A stretch of DNA of 64,000 nucleotides from Thysanoteuthis rhombus (lineage: Eukaryota; Mollusca; Cephalopoda; Oegopsida; Thysanoteuthidae): the NCBI GenBank assembly GCA_963457665.1, contig OY735228.1, positions 1,522,173 through 1,586,172 on the forward strand. Direction: 5' to 3'. Shown here piece after piece: positions 9,706 to 22,139 of the stretch (its first letter is position 1; every line of letters starts with the position of its first letter). The notes below the pieces were generated by a model, which had not been told where the DNA came from, made no database searches, and worked only from the letters and a program-made list of their open reading frames with translations. A program made the position numbers and the translations under genes.

Positions 9706-10075
9706 AAATTTGAGCATTTTTTTAAAGAAAAGACTTTTTTTTACAATTTTAATAATATCCTGAAACTTGAATTCGGGAAAAAATAGGGGAAAAGGATCCC
9801 TTACAATGCTGAAAAGAAGAAGGTTTCCATAAATAATGAAATTTAAATATTTTATTATTGGTTTTTAAAAATAAAAGTCTATAATAATTTACAGATATAA
9901 TAGAAAAATCCCACCAACGATAGATAAAAAAGGGGGAAAGGGATTTCTGGGGTCAGTAATTAAGGAAGAAGACGGCCCAAAAAATGCAGAGTGATTTTCT
10001 CTTGATTTTAACGTTCGTTCATTCTTCTTCTTGGTGATTTGGGAAGAAGAAGAAGAAGGAAGAAGGGAGACTCAA
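9706..10075 (+). repeat. Tandem duplication of about 365 bp, unit 2
   Basis: Counterparts to unit 1: 'CCTGAAACTTGAATTCGGGA', 'GGATCCCTTACAATG', 'AAGGTTTCC', 'AATAATTTACAGATATAATA', 'GTTCATTCTTC' and 'GAAGGGAGAC'. The 15-base GGATCCCTTACAATG block is identical in both although surrounding sequence differs. This could reflect constraint or chance. Confidence 0.7.
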
Positions 10076-10079
10076 GTCT

Positions 10080-10215
10080 TTCTTGATAATTTCTAACTTT
10101 TTAACAAGGAAGATAAGACTTCGTTTTAACTTTTTATTCTCTATATCAACAAACCTGGAGAGTATTTTTACTTGTGAATTTCGAGTTATTTTGAGAATCT
10201 AGGTAAGAAAAAAAG
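10080..10215 (+). other. Weak candidate untranslated exon with GTAAG donor
   Basis: Just 3' of the tandem duplication the sequence is less T-rich and ends in 'GAATCTAGGTAAGA', a good metazoan 5' splice-site match. No open frame crosses it. One donor-like match in many kilobases of AT-rich DNA is expected by chance, so this is only a pointer for transcript mapping. Confidence 0.12.
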
Positions 10216-10598
10216 GATCTTGTTCAGACAAAATCCAAATCCTTGTTTTTTTTTCCAAGACAATTTTTTTGAAAAATGTTGTAAACTTTTTTTTTCAATT
10301 TCTTTTCCTTTTTCGTCTATTCTGTTTTTTTTCTTTTTATTTCTATTTGAAAAAATATGTTAGATTTCATCATTTTATCTCTCTTTTGTGAATTAATTAC
10401 TTTTGGATTAATTCAATGATTGAGTAAAAGTTTTTACATATGATTTTTTCATCTTTGTATTTTCTTTCCTTTATCAATTTTTCTTGAAATTTAATCACTT
10501 TTTGGGAATGAACCAAACGTAAAAAGTTTCCTCCGAATTTACACACCGTAAATATTTATTTATGATTTATTTACATTTGAAGTAAATAAAAAAAAATA

Positions 10599-10680
10599 CT
10601 ACCTCTGTCCCATAATAGTTGTTACATTTACTCAATGATCTATGTGTTCTGATGTCGAAACTATTACGGGACAAAGATAG
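10599..10680. mobile_element. Stowaway-like MITE, copy 1
   Basis: This is an 82-bp element whose ends are inverted repeats: left 'CTACCTCTGTCCCATAATAG', right (complement) 'CTATCTTTGTCCCGTAATAG'. A TA precedes the left end. It closely resembles the CTCCCTC-type ends of Stowaway/mariner miniature elements known best from plants. It is too short to code for anything and would need a mariner-class transposase supplied elsewhere. Confidence 0.7.
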
Positions 10681-12600
10681 GATTATTTCTTTTTTATTTC
10701 AACTGCTTTGTCAAATCATTTTTCCTTTCAAATTCCATTTCTGTGACGACTAGGAGAACCTTTTTCTGATTTAAAAACAAATTTTTCATTTCCTAAATGA
10801 AAAAAAAAAAGAACTTTTCGGATATTTTTAATTTCTAAAACCCAAATATTTTCCCTTATTTAAGCAAAAACTGAAAAAGCTGAAGTTTACGATTTTCCCT
10901 CCCAAAATATTTGGGCCTAAAAAACTCTATTTTCATTTCTGTTTTTTTGAATTTCATATCTATTGACCCAAACGTAAATCATTTTATTTAGATAACGAAT
11001 GATTCTTCATAATAAATCATTTACAAAATAGTTATAATTATAGACATTGTAGATACTTTTGGATAAAATAATTATTTTCATGTAATCTTAGCTTCATCGA
11101 AATTTACGGCCTCAAAATGGTTAGAAACCACAGAATTTCCTAAGATTTATTTTCCTTTGTACGTAGAATATTGTTAGAATCATTTATCTTTTAATGTTTA
11201 AGCAAGAAAAAGAAAATGGAAATAATAATATTGAATTACAAAAAACAAAAAAACTTCGAAATCTCTCTCAATCAAAAATGTGATCCCGGATCAGCTTGTT
11301 GTATTCAGTACGAATTACGAGCAATTAAAATTCCGTTTTTTTTTTTCATGAATATCAGAAATATTTACCCTTAACTGTCACTTAATTTACTGATTTCACA
11401 GAAACCGACATTACTTTAAATCATTTTAAATATTTCTGCGACATTTCCTTAATCACAATATGAGGCTGGCTAAAAAAGTTGTTTCTTATTTTCCCTCCTT
11501 CTTTCATCCACGTGTGTTGAAATTCAGTCTTATTTTTTCCGAGGTGAAAGTGTAGAATTACGGCGTAATTTTCGACGAGTTGACAAAGTTTTCACCAATA
11601 TTGAATAACCTCTCTAATTGCACTTTATTTTTTAAAACGTAATTGAATTTTTTTCATTTGAAAAATCGTAAGTTTTATTTTTTCTCGTTTTCGCAAGAGA
11701 GGCAAAAAAAAGTTAAATTTTTCATCTACAGGAAGAAAAACAGATTTGCTTTGTTAATAAGAACTGGACTGTTTTAAAGTAATTTTTTTTTCTTTTATGG
11801 GCGAAATTATAATAACACTATTTTCAAGAATAGACACAGAATGGCCTGAAAAAAAAATAGGGGGTGTAATTAGTTACAATTTCGACCCTGCATCAAAAAT
11901 TTTGCCACAATTTTCCTCGTTTACTAAGTAAATGCCCTAAAATTGTTAAATCTTGAATTTCTCTTTGAAATATCACTTCCTGACCTGCTACTTGACTTGT
12001 CAGTGAGTTATATAAAAAAGGACGACTAAATGATATTCTTTACCGATATCTTTGTAATGGTTTTTGTAGATAGAAAACTTAGGGGAAAAAATAACACCTG
12101 ATTCCTGTTAACATCGTGTTAGAAAAAAATCCTTGTATTTTGTCAAAAATTAAAGATCGGTTCAAACTTCGCCACCCCTTTAACTATTGGGGAATCCCAG
12201 ATTTTAGAAGCATTCGATCGTATGTTTTTTTTCTAGCTTACCAAAATAAATGAGTGAAAATTCTTGTAAATCCAAATCCAAGGGTCTTATTTATTTTAGA
12301 TAAAATTATCAACTTTAAAGTATAATACTTGCAATATGAGTCATGGTAAAACAAAACATCGAATCAACAGTGTTTTTTGTTTCTTATGTAAAAAGCAAAA
12401 AAAATTTTAAATCATTTTTTTTTTTTTTGCTCCTCACAAAAAAAATGATGTTTTTTTTTTTTTCAAGGTTTAAAAACATTGACATTATTTGTCTTTTCGA
12501 GTCGGAAGTCGTTGTAAAAATCAAACGATTCATAGTAAATTGCTAAAAAAAAACCTGCACTGTCGAATTTATCGTAAAAAGTACTGAAGACTAAAAAGGT
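10681..12600. other. No feature recognised
   Basis: AT-rich DNA with long A and T runs and no inverted or direct repeats of note. A long Phe/Lys open stretch near 12343 reflects poly-T. Confidence 0.5.
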
Positions 12601-12637
12601 AAACTCCCGGGATTTTCTTTCTATTACGACGTTCACT

Positions 12638-12697
12638 TATAAAAACGATCCTCATTATTCATAAGGAGGGCGGAAGGAGGCTCCTCGCTCACGTGAC
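12638..12697 (+). promoter_or_regulatory. Weak promoter-like cluster: TATA box and palindromic E-box
   Basis: TATAAAAA lies at 12638-12645, and TCACGTGAC, a palindromic CACGTG E-box core of the type bound by bHLH-zip factors, lies at 12689-12697. The patch between them is more GC-rich than its surroundings. The E-box is downstream of the TATA, and no exon follows. It is offered as a low-confidence site only. Confidence 0.15.
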
Positions 12698-12906
12698 TGT
12701 GTCGTAAGAGGTTTTGTACAAATCCTGGCCTTGGGCTCTTTTTTTTTTCCCTCTCTTATTTAAAATCTATAATAATTCTAAATTCTCCATGATATTTTCA
12801 ATAATGCTATTAAATCGTTTCGCAAATTATAACTTTAAAGAAACTTTCCTTTTTTTCAAAATCAGTTTCGTAAGAAAAAAGTTGGTTGGGGTTCCCTCTT
12901 CGAATT

Positions 12907-12988
12907 CACTGCCTGTCCCATAATAGTTGTCCCATCTGCATTTGCATTTCATACACCAGATGTGATCACTATTATGGGACAGAGTTAG
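12907..12988. mobile_element. Stowaway-like MITE, copy 2
   Basis: The left end reads 'CTGCCTGTCCCATAATAGT'. The right end on the complement reads 'CTAACTCTGTCCCATAATAG'. A TA dinucleotide follows the right end at 12989. Size and ends match the element at 10599, but the interior differs. Two copies lie 2.2 kb apart, so this family is active or abundant in the genome. Confidence 0.7.
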
Positions 12989-12989
12989 T

Positions 12990-15685
12990 ATTCTCATCTA
13001 GTGTTATCTTTCAATCTTAAAAATGCTTTGAGTACTTTAATAGTGCTAGTAGAATACTTCTACTAATGAAACCCGACTTAATTTATTTGTATTTGTATAT
13101 TTTGGTCAAATTGGATAGAAAGAAAAAAAAAATTATGTTGAAAAAAAATGAGACCAAAAAAAAAACTGGTTCGGGTTACCATCAAAATCAGATTTTAATT
13201 GAGGCTCATCGGTTCCTCTGTAGTGGTTTTTAGGTAAGGTAAGATTTCTTTTTAAATGTAAATATATTAAACTATTTGTTCAACCCCTAAAATCTGAGTA
13301 GGTTATTTTTTCCCCCATGAAAATATATTCATTCAGTTTCCTCAACTCAAAATAGTATTTTTAGCTCTCAGCTGGGGAGAAGTTATTTTTAAAAAGCTGA
13401 CCACGAAGTCGGGGATCTGTTTATATTTGCTGTTGTCGAAAATCAAAAATAAATAAACTAATTTTTTTATTTACTTCTTCCCGTTACATTTGTTTTGCTT
13501 TCTTAAATCAATTTATATAAGTATTTTAACATTCTGTTTAATTCATAATTTCTTTTCTCTACGAAAAATACCTGAAGATAAAAAGTCTTAATCAGTTTCA
13601 TTTTCTGCTAACTATGAAGAATCTATGATTTCTTTTTTAATGACGCCAATTTTTCTTGGTTTTAAGTAAATATTATTTGTTTTAAGAGCAAAATGACTTA
13701 ATTGTTCAATTTCTAATTAAATTGAAAACTTCGTCTCTTATTTTCATCATTAAATTTCAATGCATGTTTTAGACTGGGAATGTTTTTAAATCTTTGTTTC
13801 CCGTTTCATTTTTTTCAAATACTTTTCTTTTTAAATGCTTGGACATTATTTATAACTCAAGTCAATTCAGTTGGTGCAACTAATCTTTTTTCGATTGATT
13901 TTACTTATCAAAAAAGTTGTAAATATAAATATTTTTTTTTTGAATACTACCCATACTTCTTGATTGAATTTATTCTTTAATCTCTGTTTTTTGATGAAAG
14001 ATTAAACGAATAAGGAGCGATTTGTGTAGATATAATTTTCGATGGTAAATAAAATAAGAAAAATATCTTGGTCACAAAAAAAAAATGTCATATCAAATTA
14101 TTCATTTATTTATGCTTTCATTCAAATTGAAAATCACTTTACCCTAGGTTCGATTTTCCATTGGATTTGGGGGGGGAAAACATATCCGGTCAACTGGAAA
14201 GGAGATAATCAACCCCCCCCCTTTTTTTTTTGAGTGGATAATAGTCAGTAGTGATAACAAAAAATGGTTGGGTCCATATCTAATCCTTTTGGTAGGGGTT
14301 TTCTTGTGGGTTCAGTGCATCTTCTCAAGAAGGGGTTGAGGCTTCACGCGTGACCGTCGTCGTCTTTATAAAAAAAGGGGGGGGACATAATATTAGGGAC
14401 CACTGAACGATTTGTAGTTTTCTATTGGAAATGGGGCCCTCATTTCATTATTACTGTCTCTCAAAAACACATTGAATTTCACGAGGAAAATGCTGACAGT
14501 AACATTCAGCGGAAGAGTAATTCACAGCCGCATTTTCGTATGACGCATGGAAAGTCAAGTCAGTATGGGGTCAATTTAGCATTATAGTTACGTTGTAAAT
14601 AGAACCCACCCATTGAAATCTTCACTCAGTAATTTTTTTTCAAACTAGTAAATTTCCGGAAGAAATGAAGACCTTATGGATTGATATCACAGAAAATTAC
14701 TTGGGAGAAAAAAACTTCTACGAAAGCGGCGAAACTGAATCTTGACCCCTAAAGAGATTGCATGTCAATTTTTTAAAAAATCTCCTGAGGCAATGATACA
14801 TTTAAAAATGTGATCCCTTCTGTTTATACTTTGTCACGAACAAAACTGGAGTCAGTATTTTTATTTTGAAAATTGAGAAAAATGATAATAAAAATTACAA
14901 TTTGTTTATTTCTATGTGGATTTGTTTTAATAACGTCCATGGGTAGGAATATTGTGTATGATTCAGGTTACTACTTGTACAGTCCCCATTCGTCTGGCCT
15001 TGGGACATTACTTGAACAATAGAAAAGGAAAAGACCATGACCTATTCACTACCCTTGAAAAAAAAAAGGCTTGGGGCCTGGGGTAGGTATTTTTTCCAAC
15101 CTATTCATCTCCTTCTCCCACACCAAGAAGTTTTTTTTTTTTGTCGAATTTTTAGAAAACTCTCTATTTCGCTTTGGAATTTGGAAATATTTGGACCCTG
15201 AAAATATCCAATTCCATTTTTGGAGAACACAGGTGTTGGGATTCATAATTTTTTAGTATTAGTCTAGGGTGCACTACCGTGAATTTCACTTGAAAGGGTT
15301 TTTTATTTGGGAGGGGGTAAGAATGATTAATTAGTCTTTTTCAACAACAAAAAAAAAGAAATTACTCTGCCCTAAAAGAAAGTGTCTATCATTTGAAAAA
15401 CATTTTGGTTGGCAAAAATATGACTTTTTTTATTGCGTTTTGTATTATTATGAAAGAAAACTTGGAAAAGCTAAGGTATTAGTAAATGAAAAAGTTTCCC
15501 CAACAACAATATTATTATTCTATCATCATCCACTGAGATGACAGTCGTCAAGCTAAACATTGTTGAGATTTTGAAAAGACCTGATATTTTACAGCTTCCT
15601 GTTGTGGAAAGCTTGTAATGAAAAAAGAAGAGTATAACATGTAAAATAAATAATATATGCAAATTGTATTTTCAAGTATGTGTAT
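12990..15685. other. No feature recognised
   Basis: AT-rich DNA. There are G/C homopolymer runs near 14170, 14213 and 14378, and a TATAAAAAAAGGGG string near 14366. No repeat family copy and no exon-like open stretch were found. Confidence 0.45.
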
Positions 15686-15689
15686 GTGT

Positions 15690-15732
15690 GTGTGTTGTGT
15701 AGTCAGGACCTGCTGCTGACTACACAACACAC
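15690..15732. repeat. Perfect hairpin, 17-bp arms, 9-nt loop
   Basis: Left arm 'GTGTGTTGTGTAGTCAG' (15690-15706), loop 15707-15715, right arm 'CTGACTACACAACACAC' (15716-15732). GT-rich sequence upstream and CA-rich sequence downstream extend the complementarity with bulges to roughly 15677-15762. It could extrude as a cruciform, or transcripts could fold into a pre-miRNA-size stem. No other copy was seen in the window. Confidence 0.85.
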
Positions 15733-15809
15733 TTGACTAAAACAAACACACATACACACACACACATGTATGTACGCAACACGCGCATATCATCATCACT
15801 ATCATCATC

Positions 15810-15862
15810 ATCCAAGTGAGAAGAGAAAGAGAGAGTGAGAGAGACACACACACACACACACT
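15810..15862. repeat. GA/CA simple repeats
   Basis: ATC triplets, then GAGA, then an (AC)n run. Confidence 0.85.
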
Positions 15863-18800
15863 ACACAATAATGACTAGGTTTGTCTTCTTGTGAGGAGGG
15901 TGTCCTTTAGTTTTGGTAAAACACTTTCACCCCCAACTAACTGAAGCCTGACTCCTCCTTCCGACTACTATCCATTCTCGATTATTTACTAACCAAGATT
16001 ACATTTTATAATTACTTATTTGGGTAAGCAAAACTTTTTTTGTTTTATTTCTGACTAAATGATTGTGTGTCGATGAAAGAGAAAAGATGTTAACTTCATA
16101 TTTTTTTAACCAATACATCTTATATCCGGGTGAGGAAAAAAAAATGTCTCACCCCAGATCATGAAACTTTTCTATTTGATAATCAAAAACGTTTTATCTT
16201 TTTTATGGGATTCGTACGAATGTACTTTGGGTGAAATATCTTTATTTGTTTATTTCGACGTGGTTGTTGTTATTGTTATTGTTGTCATAATAATTATGAG
16301 ATGAACATTTTTCTATCTTTTCAAACTAATTTAGACTGTTATAATATAATTTGTACTTCTATATTCCGATTGTTTCTTCCTCCCTTTTCTTCCTTGTGTA
16401 TAAAATTCAGATTTTAAAAAAAAACAGCTCAGTTTATTTACTATTCACAAAAGGGTCAAGATTCGTTGTTTTCAACCTCGCAGTTCTATTTTTTTTTACT
16501 CTTAATTTTATATGTTTTCAATCCATTAAATATCCGAACTTCCGGCATTTTTCTAGTTTTTTTCAAGAAAAAAAATGTCTTTGAGGTTTTACATAGATTG
16601 GGGGGCTATTTACAATGTAATTATAATGATAAAATGAGCACCTACTTTCTGCCATTTTTACGGAGGTATCGTGTAATCATGTGCACAAACAACATCATGA
16701 CTTTTTCCACATGCGATTTATTTGACATATAATTCAAAATTTCATGTCGGGTTCATTTATTGCCGTCTTCACATCCATTCCGATCCAATAGATCCAGCTT
16801 TTCGACTAAGTCTCTTTTTATATCATTAAATTCAGAAAAAAAAATGTTGTTAAAGTTATCCCCACGGAACAAAATCTGTAATATTTGATTGCTATTAATT
16901 TTGCATCCTTAATACAAAAACGGAGTTGCCTCTCCGGTTAGAGAAAAATCAGAAGAAAGAAATACTTATCATTATTTAACTTCAATGCCGGCTTCTCTTT
17001 CTTTTTAATGTCGTCGCAGATATCATCAATGTACACCACTAATAATATTTACCCAGCATCAAGACACCCCAATATATCTTTTTTTTCTCTCTCTTTTTTT
17101 CCTCTACCGTCACCCCTAAAATAATCTTGATGATAACCTACCTACCTAGAAGTAGGAAAGGAATTATTTGGTACATGAAATTTCTTCCCAGGGAAGGAAT
17201 CGGTCGTCGTCTTCGACGGCGATGAATTTACGACTGACTTTTTTTGTGTTGATTATTTGAACACACAGTCGTCCATTACAAAATCGGCCGATGGGGGAGA
17301 AGAAGAAGAAAGGCAGAAGGAGGAGGCAAGAATTACATGGGAGTGGGAGGTAACCATGTGTTTTCACTCCATACTACTGAATTTCAATTGATGAGAGTTC
17401 GTGGACATGTTCTTCTAAGCTACTGCTTTCTTTTCATATTTTTATAGAAATATATATAAGACCTTGATGAAAACTAACCAGTGCATGTATATTTTAATCA
17501 TTAAACCGTTGATAATACATGCATACCTGAAATAGTTAATTCATCTATTTACTTACTACGTTTTAAAGCGTTTTTACGGGTTTTTCATTTTTTTCCCCCC
17601 TTGATTTGTGCTACGTAAACATAAGTCCTACTTAATTTGTTTCTCGTTTTTCTTTTGTACTCAATTCTTTTCTACAATGACTATTTTATTTCTTTTTCCC
17701 CAGAAAAAAAAGGAATTTAAAAAAAAATCAATTGACGATCAATGTTTCTTATTGTATCTATGAATGACTGGATCTTCTGTAGTACCCGGGTGGGTAAAAT
17801 CGCTCAGCTAGAATCGAGTGGGTGACCTTACAGTATACAAGATTTCGTGCTCTGTCTATGAGACTAATTATAGACTTTGCTTTGAGGAATTAAGAATTGA
17901 AACAATATTAGGATTGATAGAAATCGGTGAAATCAGGTTTTCTTGATGGGGTTAATGTTGTTGTTATTGTAAACCCACGTGTTCTCGAATCAGGAGAAAC
18001 CGTGAAATCTCTTTTATGAAAGCTCCTCTTCGTTCATCAACTAAGATTCCCCCCTTTAGGGGGTCATCGAAGAAAGTCACTACTGCACCTAGGAAAGAAC
18101 TACAAGATACATTTTTGTTTCTTTTTTTTAATTTCTCTTTATTTATATTTACAAAACTTGAACTACAGATGCCATATTAAGACTGATGGAAGTTTTTTTT
18201 TTCTTCTTGGGAAAGGGGGTCAGTTTTTGGAAATTAAACCTAATTTACATGGTTTCCAATTGTATTCACTGGGATTTCACTGTTCAAGTTAATCGGTTTG
18301 TCAGAGGCGACAAAATGACAGCCTTGTTCACCACAAATTAATAACTTCATCTCTATTGATTGCCCACTGTTCAGAAAAACCGAACTTGACTAGATTATCC
18401 TTACTAGAAATCTTGAACCGGAAATCCATTAGATTTTTTAAAAATTTTTATTGCTAAATCCCTATGAATAAATATTACCGTAGCTTTTAGGCTTTTATTT
18501 ATATCCCTGATAATCATCGATGACTATAGCCTAAAGGTGACCCCCATTCGAAACAATGTCATTAGAGACATATGTAAATTCATAATTTTAGGGTGTAGAC
18601 ACGCCATATTGAGGGAGTTATTGTTATAAGCCATATTACTTTTTCTCTTTTGTTTCTCTTTCCGTAAATATGGACTTAAAGGTAACAATTTTGCTGATAA
18701 AAATATCTCCCACCAACCATTTAGAACAATGGACTCTTCCTCTTGAACAAGTTAAGTCACATTTTTTGAACAAGTTCAGTCACTTTTTAATAAAACCTCT

Positions 18801-20650
18801 GATGAAATTGACAAGATGAAAACAGTTACTTACATTAATCAACAGCTTAGAAGTCATGGACTGATAAGTTTCAAACTAAGTCAAGTGAAATAATGTCAAG
18901 AAACCGCTCAAACTCTTCAGGAGTACAGATGGATACAAAATACATTATCCCCCCCCCCCGTGTAAAAACTTAAATTCATAAGAATTCAAATATACCTGTT
19001 AATTCTTTCCTTGGGTAAAAGCAAATGTACCATTCTTATAGGTTACTTCATCTGAGAAATTATTTTCAAAATACCCTGCAAAAAAGTAAAACAAAACAGC
19101 AGTTTAGTTGTATGTAGAAGGCGAGAATGAAAATGGAAAACGTTGTTACCTGACGATCGTTATGGCATGAAAATGATCAATTATAGTAAAAACGTGAATA
19201 TTCATTAATAATATAGCAGTAGAAGTGGTTGGGTTTCTAAATACCCCAAATGAATAGAATCACATTAGTTCACTCTTCAGGAAGACGCTTCACTTGGTCT
19301 GTAAATGTTGATTCTATCAGAATTGTTTCTTCTGAACAATTAAAGTTTATATTTCACCTTCATGAAAATTCACACATATAACAAAAATAAGACCTAAAAT
19401 AGAAATTCTATTCTTACCAATTTTTAAAAATTCATTCATATTCATGCCTCTCTCAAGGGCTTCGGTACAAATTGAACACGGAGTATTTCAGTTGGAATTT
19501 GAACTGGGCTTGCCCATCCCATTTTCTGTTCTACTGACCACTTAACGATCAGTAACTCCTGATATTTTTTTAGAAATGAATGAATGTTTAAATTACATTA
19601 AATTCAGAGATGCTTAAATTTGGGTTCATGCAATATGATGTGGATGGATGCCCTTTTGGCAATTCGTCCAGAAATAATAATTTTGACTGAAAATTCACCA
19701 TCTATTCCATGTTCATCTTTGGGTCAACTTACCCGTATGGACTAATTTTCAGCCCCCAAGATCTCTCCATATGTCATGCTATCACAACCAACCAAACAAA
19801 CAATTGTCAATGTTATATTAATAGATTCATGTATATAGTACTTCATCAATAACATGGAGTATATGACAGTAGATCATAAGATTGATGGTTAAAACTTCTT
19901 AATCATATAAGATGAGAAAACTTGGGAAATCCAACAATTCAGTTTGAGTGATAGACGTTAGCAAGCAAGTGCTATACTGGAGAGGAAGCTGCCAAAAGTT
20001 AAGCTTGTAATTTAAATATTTGCCAGCAGCCTTGTAAAGTAATCTAAATCAAAAAGGCTTATGAAATGCTCTAGGCATACTTCTTGACGATCACTGACAC
20101 AGTTGGCATCTTCAGTGACTTCTAAGGATCAAGAAAATTCTATGTAGGTCTCTATATTGAGAATCTATACTATTATTCTGTTTTATTATATGTAGGGCCT
20201 TCGTATTTCTCTACCTAGGATCATAGTGTAGTATCTACCCAATCCTGAGCTTCTGAATTGGAGCAAAAATAATGACAAAGGAATTACGAAGAGGGAAGGA
20301 AAAGGAGATGGTGAGAAAGCTAAAGAAAACCTGTTTGGAGCAGAGGCATGAGATAATGGATAATGTTAGTTGTCAACACCTGTGGAATTTCCATTGGTCC
20401 AGCTAGTCTGTAGTGCAGTTTCTTAAAATAGACTAGATTTCTTGAATAGCTAAAAGTGGCTAGATTTGGGGGGAAAGGGGGGGATAGTTGGTATGTTGTA
20501 TGTGGAAAACAGTATCTTGAACCAAGGTTTTATTTCCATTATTTTATTAATAACTGACCAATATGTTGTATACTCATACTGTGTGTGTAATATGTATACA
20601 TAATGAAAATTTTTTATGTAGAAAACAGTGCCATGGGACAGAGAATAACG
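15863..20650. other. No gene recognised; unique-looking AT-rich DNA
   Basis: A CpG-bearing patch at 17195-17360 holds GTCGTCGTCTTCGACGGC and a 67-codon minus-strand open stretch, which is unassigned. A C10 run lies near 18950. No copies of families A-C were found. Nothing exon-like could be supported. Confidence 0.45.
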
Positions 20651-21108
20651 TTTTTTATGAACAATGATATCTCGTTAATATGTTGTATATTTTATACTTT
20701 TTTGAGCCTTTGTATGAGTTTTTGGAGTGTATAGTGTTACCTGATAATTGAAAATCCAATTTCATCCATATTTGGAAAAGTGTTGCCACTTTTAGCCGTT
20801 GAAGAAATCTAGGAAACTTTGTTAGTCCAAGAATTGCTGTCAATATATTTGTATCTTTACTTTGACTTCTTTGCAACATAATCTACTAATCTGCTTCTGT
20901 AATGAACTATGTCAATTGTTTTATTTCTCTGTCCGTAAGAATGCAATCTTCCATGTGAAGGTAACAAGTTTATTTTGTATGATGATGGCATTTTCTGTTA
21001 ATTTTCTCTTGGAATTAAGCCAACATGACATTTGATAACAAGGAGCAGGGGGTCCATTTTCCTTGTGTGAGGGTAAAGACCTGGAAGTGTGGATACTTGG
21101 GATATTAG

Positions 21109-21414
21109 TTACATTAAGGAAGGACCCTGGCTATGTTGATTTTCCCTTTCCGTCCCTCTAATGCCAATGTCATCTTCATTAATGCAATGATGGGAAATGA
21201 TTAAATGAAACTCAACTGTCGTGATGAAGAGGAAAAGCTCTGGAGAAAGCAAAAGACATTGTAGTTCTTCAGGGCGTTGACGGTCGACCAGAGGAAGATA
21301 CGATTGCAAAATTATATTGATATCTGTACTCCACGAGAATGAATCACCGTACCAGATCAAATCATGATCAAAAATGAGATTTTCAGAAGATCTTTCATCT
21401 AAAATTATTAACAC
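21109..21414 (-). other. Unassigned 101-codon open stretch
   Basis: An open minus-strand stretch from ATG to stop with mixed, non-repetitive amino-acid composition (for example ILDERSSENLIFDHDLIW, then LVDRQRPEELQCLLL). That is unusual in a window where long open stretches are otherwise low-complexity. I recognise no domain. It may be a chance frame, a fragment of a transposon protein or an exon with unrecognised borders. There is no second exon evidence. Confidence 0.15.
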
Positions 21415-21759
21415 AAGATTTTGGGTATGGTCGGAGGGAAATGAATGTAGAGAGCTATCGAAAAAACGAAAATAATGTTCCTCAGATAGTGCTTAGAGAT
21501 GCACTTGTGCATGTTTGCTAGGTTGTAGCCCCTAAAATGTAAACAGGAACACCCGGAGACACCCGCAGGGGAAAGCAAAGAGAGAAGAATCAGTTGCCCA
21601 CTTGGCCAGTTCATTTGTGGGGCTTCACTGATTCAATAGAGGGGTGTCCATCTGTCTCTCTTTTTATATTGTTTCATTTGGGATTGGATAGACAAAGTTC
21701 GTTACATGTCAAAACCTTCTTCAACCTTTTTTTTTTTTTTTTTTTTTTTCTCTCTTCCT

Positions 21760-22135
21760 TCTTCTGTAGACTCTTTGTGGAGCATAGGGCTATTTTGTTG
21801 TTCTGGTAGTGAATAGATTTTACAGGATGGAGTTGCAAGCCCTATGCACGAGATGGACTGTCATCCAGGAGGACTAAAAGGCTCCAACTGCCCTGCTATT
21901 TGTTAACCAATAATTTGGATGGGAAGTGGATTCATGCCATTCCCAAGGGCATTTGTGCAAAGTGAACGTAAGCAACGCTGGTCAAAACTCAAATTCAGTT
22001 TGCTGATTCTGATTTTGATGCTGGTAATAGCTGCACTGCTCCTCACTTCCTTCCTTCAAACTTGGGAAACTTCTTTCCTGGAGCACAAAAACCATCATAG
22101 TAGCCGAACTCAGAGTGCCCTGAGAGGGTAGGATG
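21760..22135 (+). repeat. Repeat family B, copy 3
   Basis: It begins with 'CTGTAGACTCTTTGTGGAGC' after a poly-T, then 'TGGAGTTGCAAGCCCTATGC', 'GTGGATTCATGCCATTCCCA', 'AGTGAACGTAAGCAACGCTG' and 'CTCAAATTCAG'. It aligns with 30920-31175 throughout. The poly-T in front is shared by copies 6 and 7, so it is probably part of the element or its tail on the other strand. It contains a 70-codon chance open stretch. Confidence 0.65.
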
Positions 22136-22139
22136 GCCA

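Larger units (their letters stand above)
9001..20650. other. AT-rich, interspersed-repeat-poor zone
   Basis: Over about 11.6 kb no copy of families A, B or C is seen, although they occur every few kilobases elsewhere. Composition is dominated by A and T runs. Apart from the tandem duplication at 9340-10075, the two Stowaway-like elements, the hairpin at 15690 and short microsatellites, nothing is recognised. Open stretches (12343, 13780, 16351, 16466 and others) are Phe/Lys-rich, as expected from AT composition. Such zones may be intronic or regulatory DNA around a constrained gene, but no exon was found. Confidence 0.5.

Noticed and set aside
9340-10075. CRISPR-like array of short direct repeats
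   Set aside because: Only two diverged long units with no regular short repeat-spacer pattern; no cas genes and eukaryotic context.
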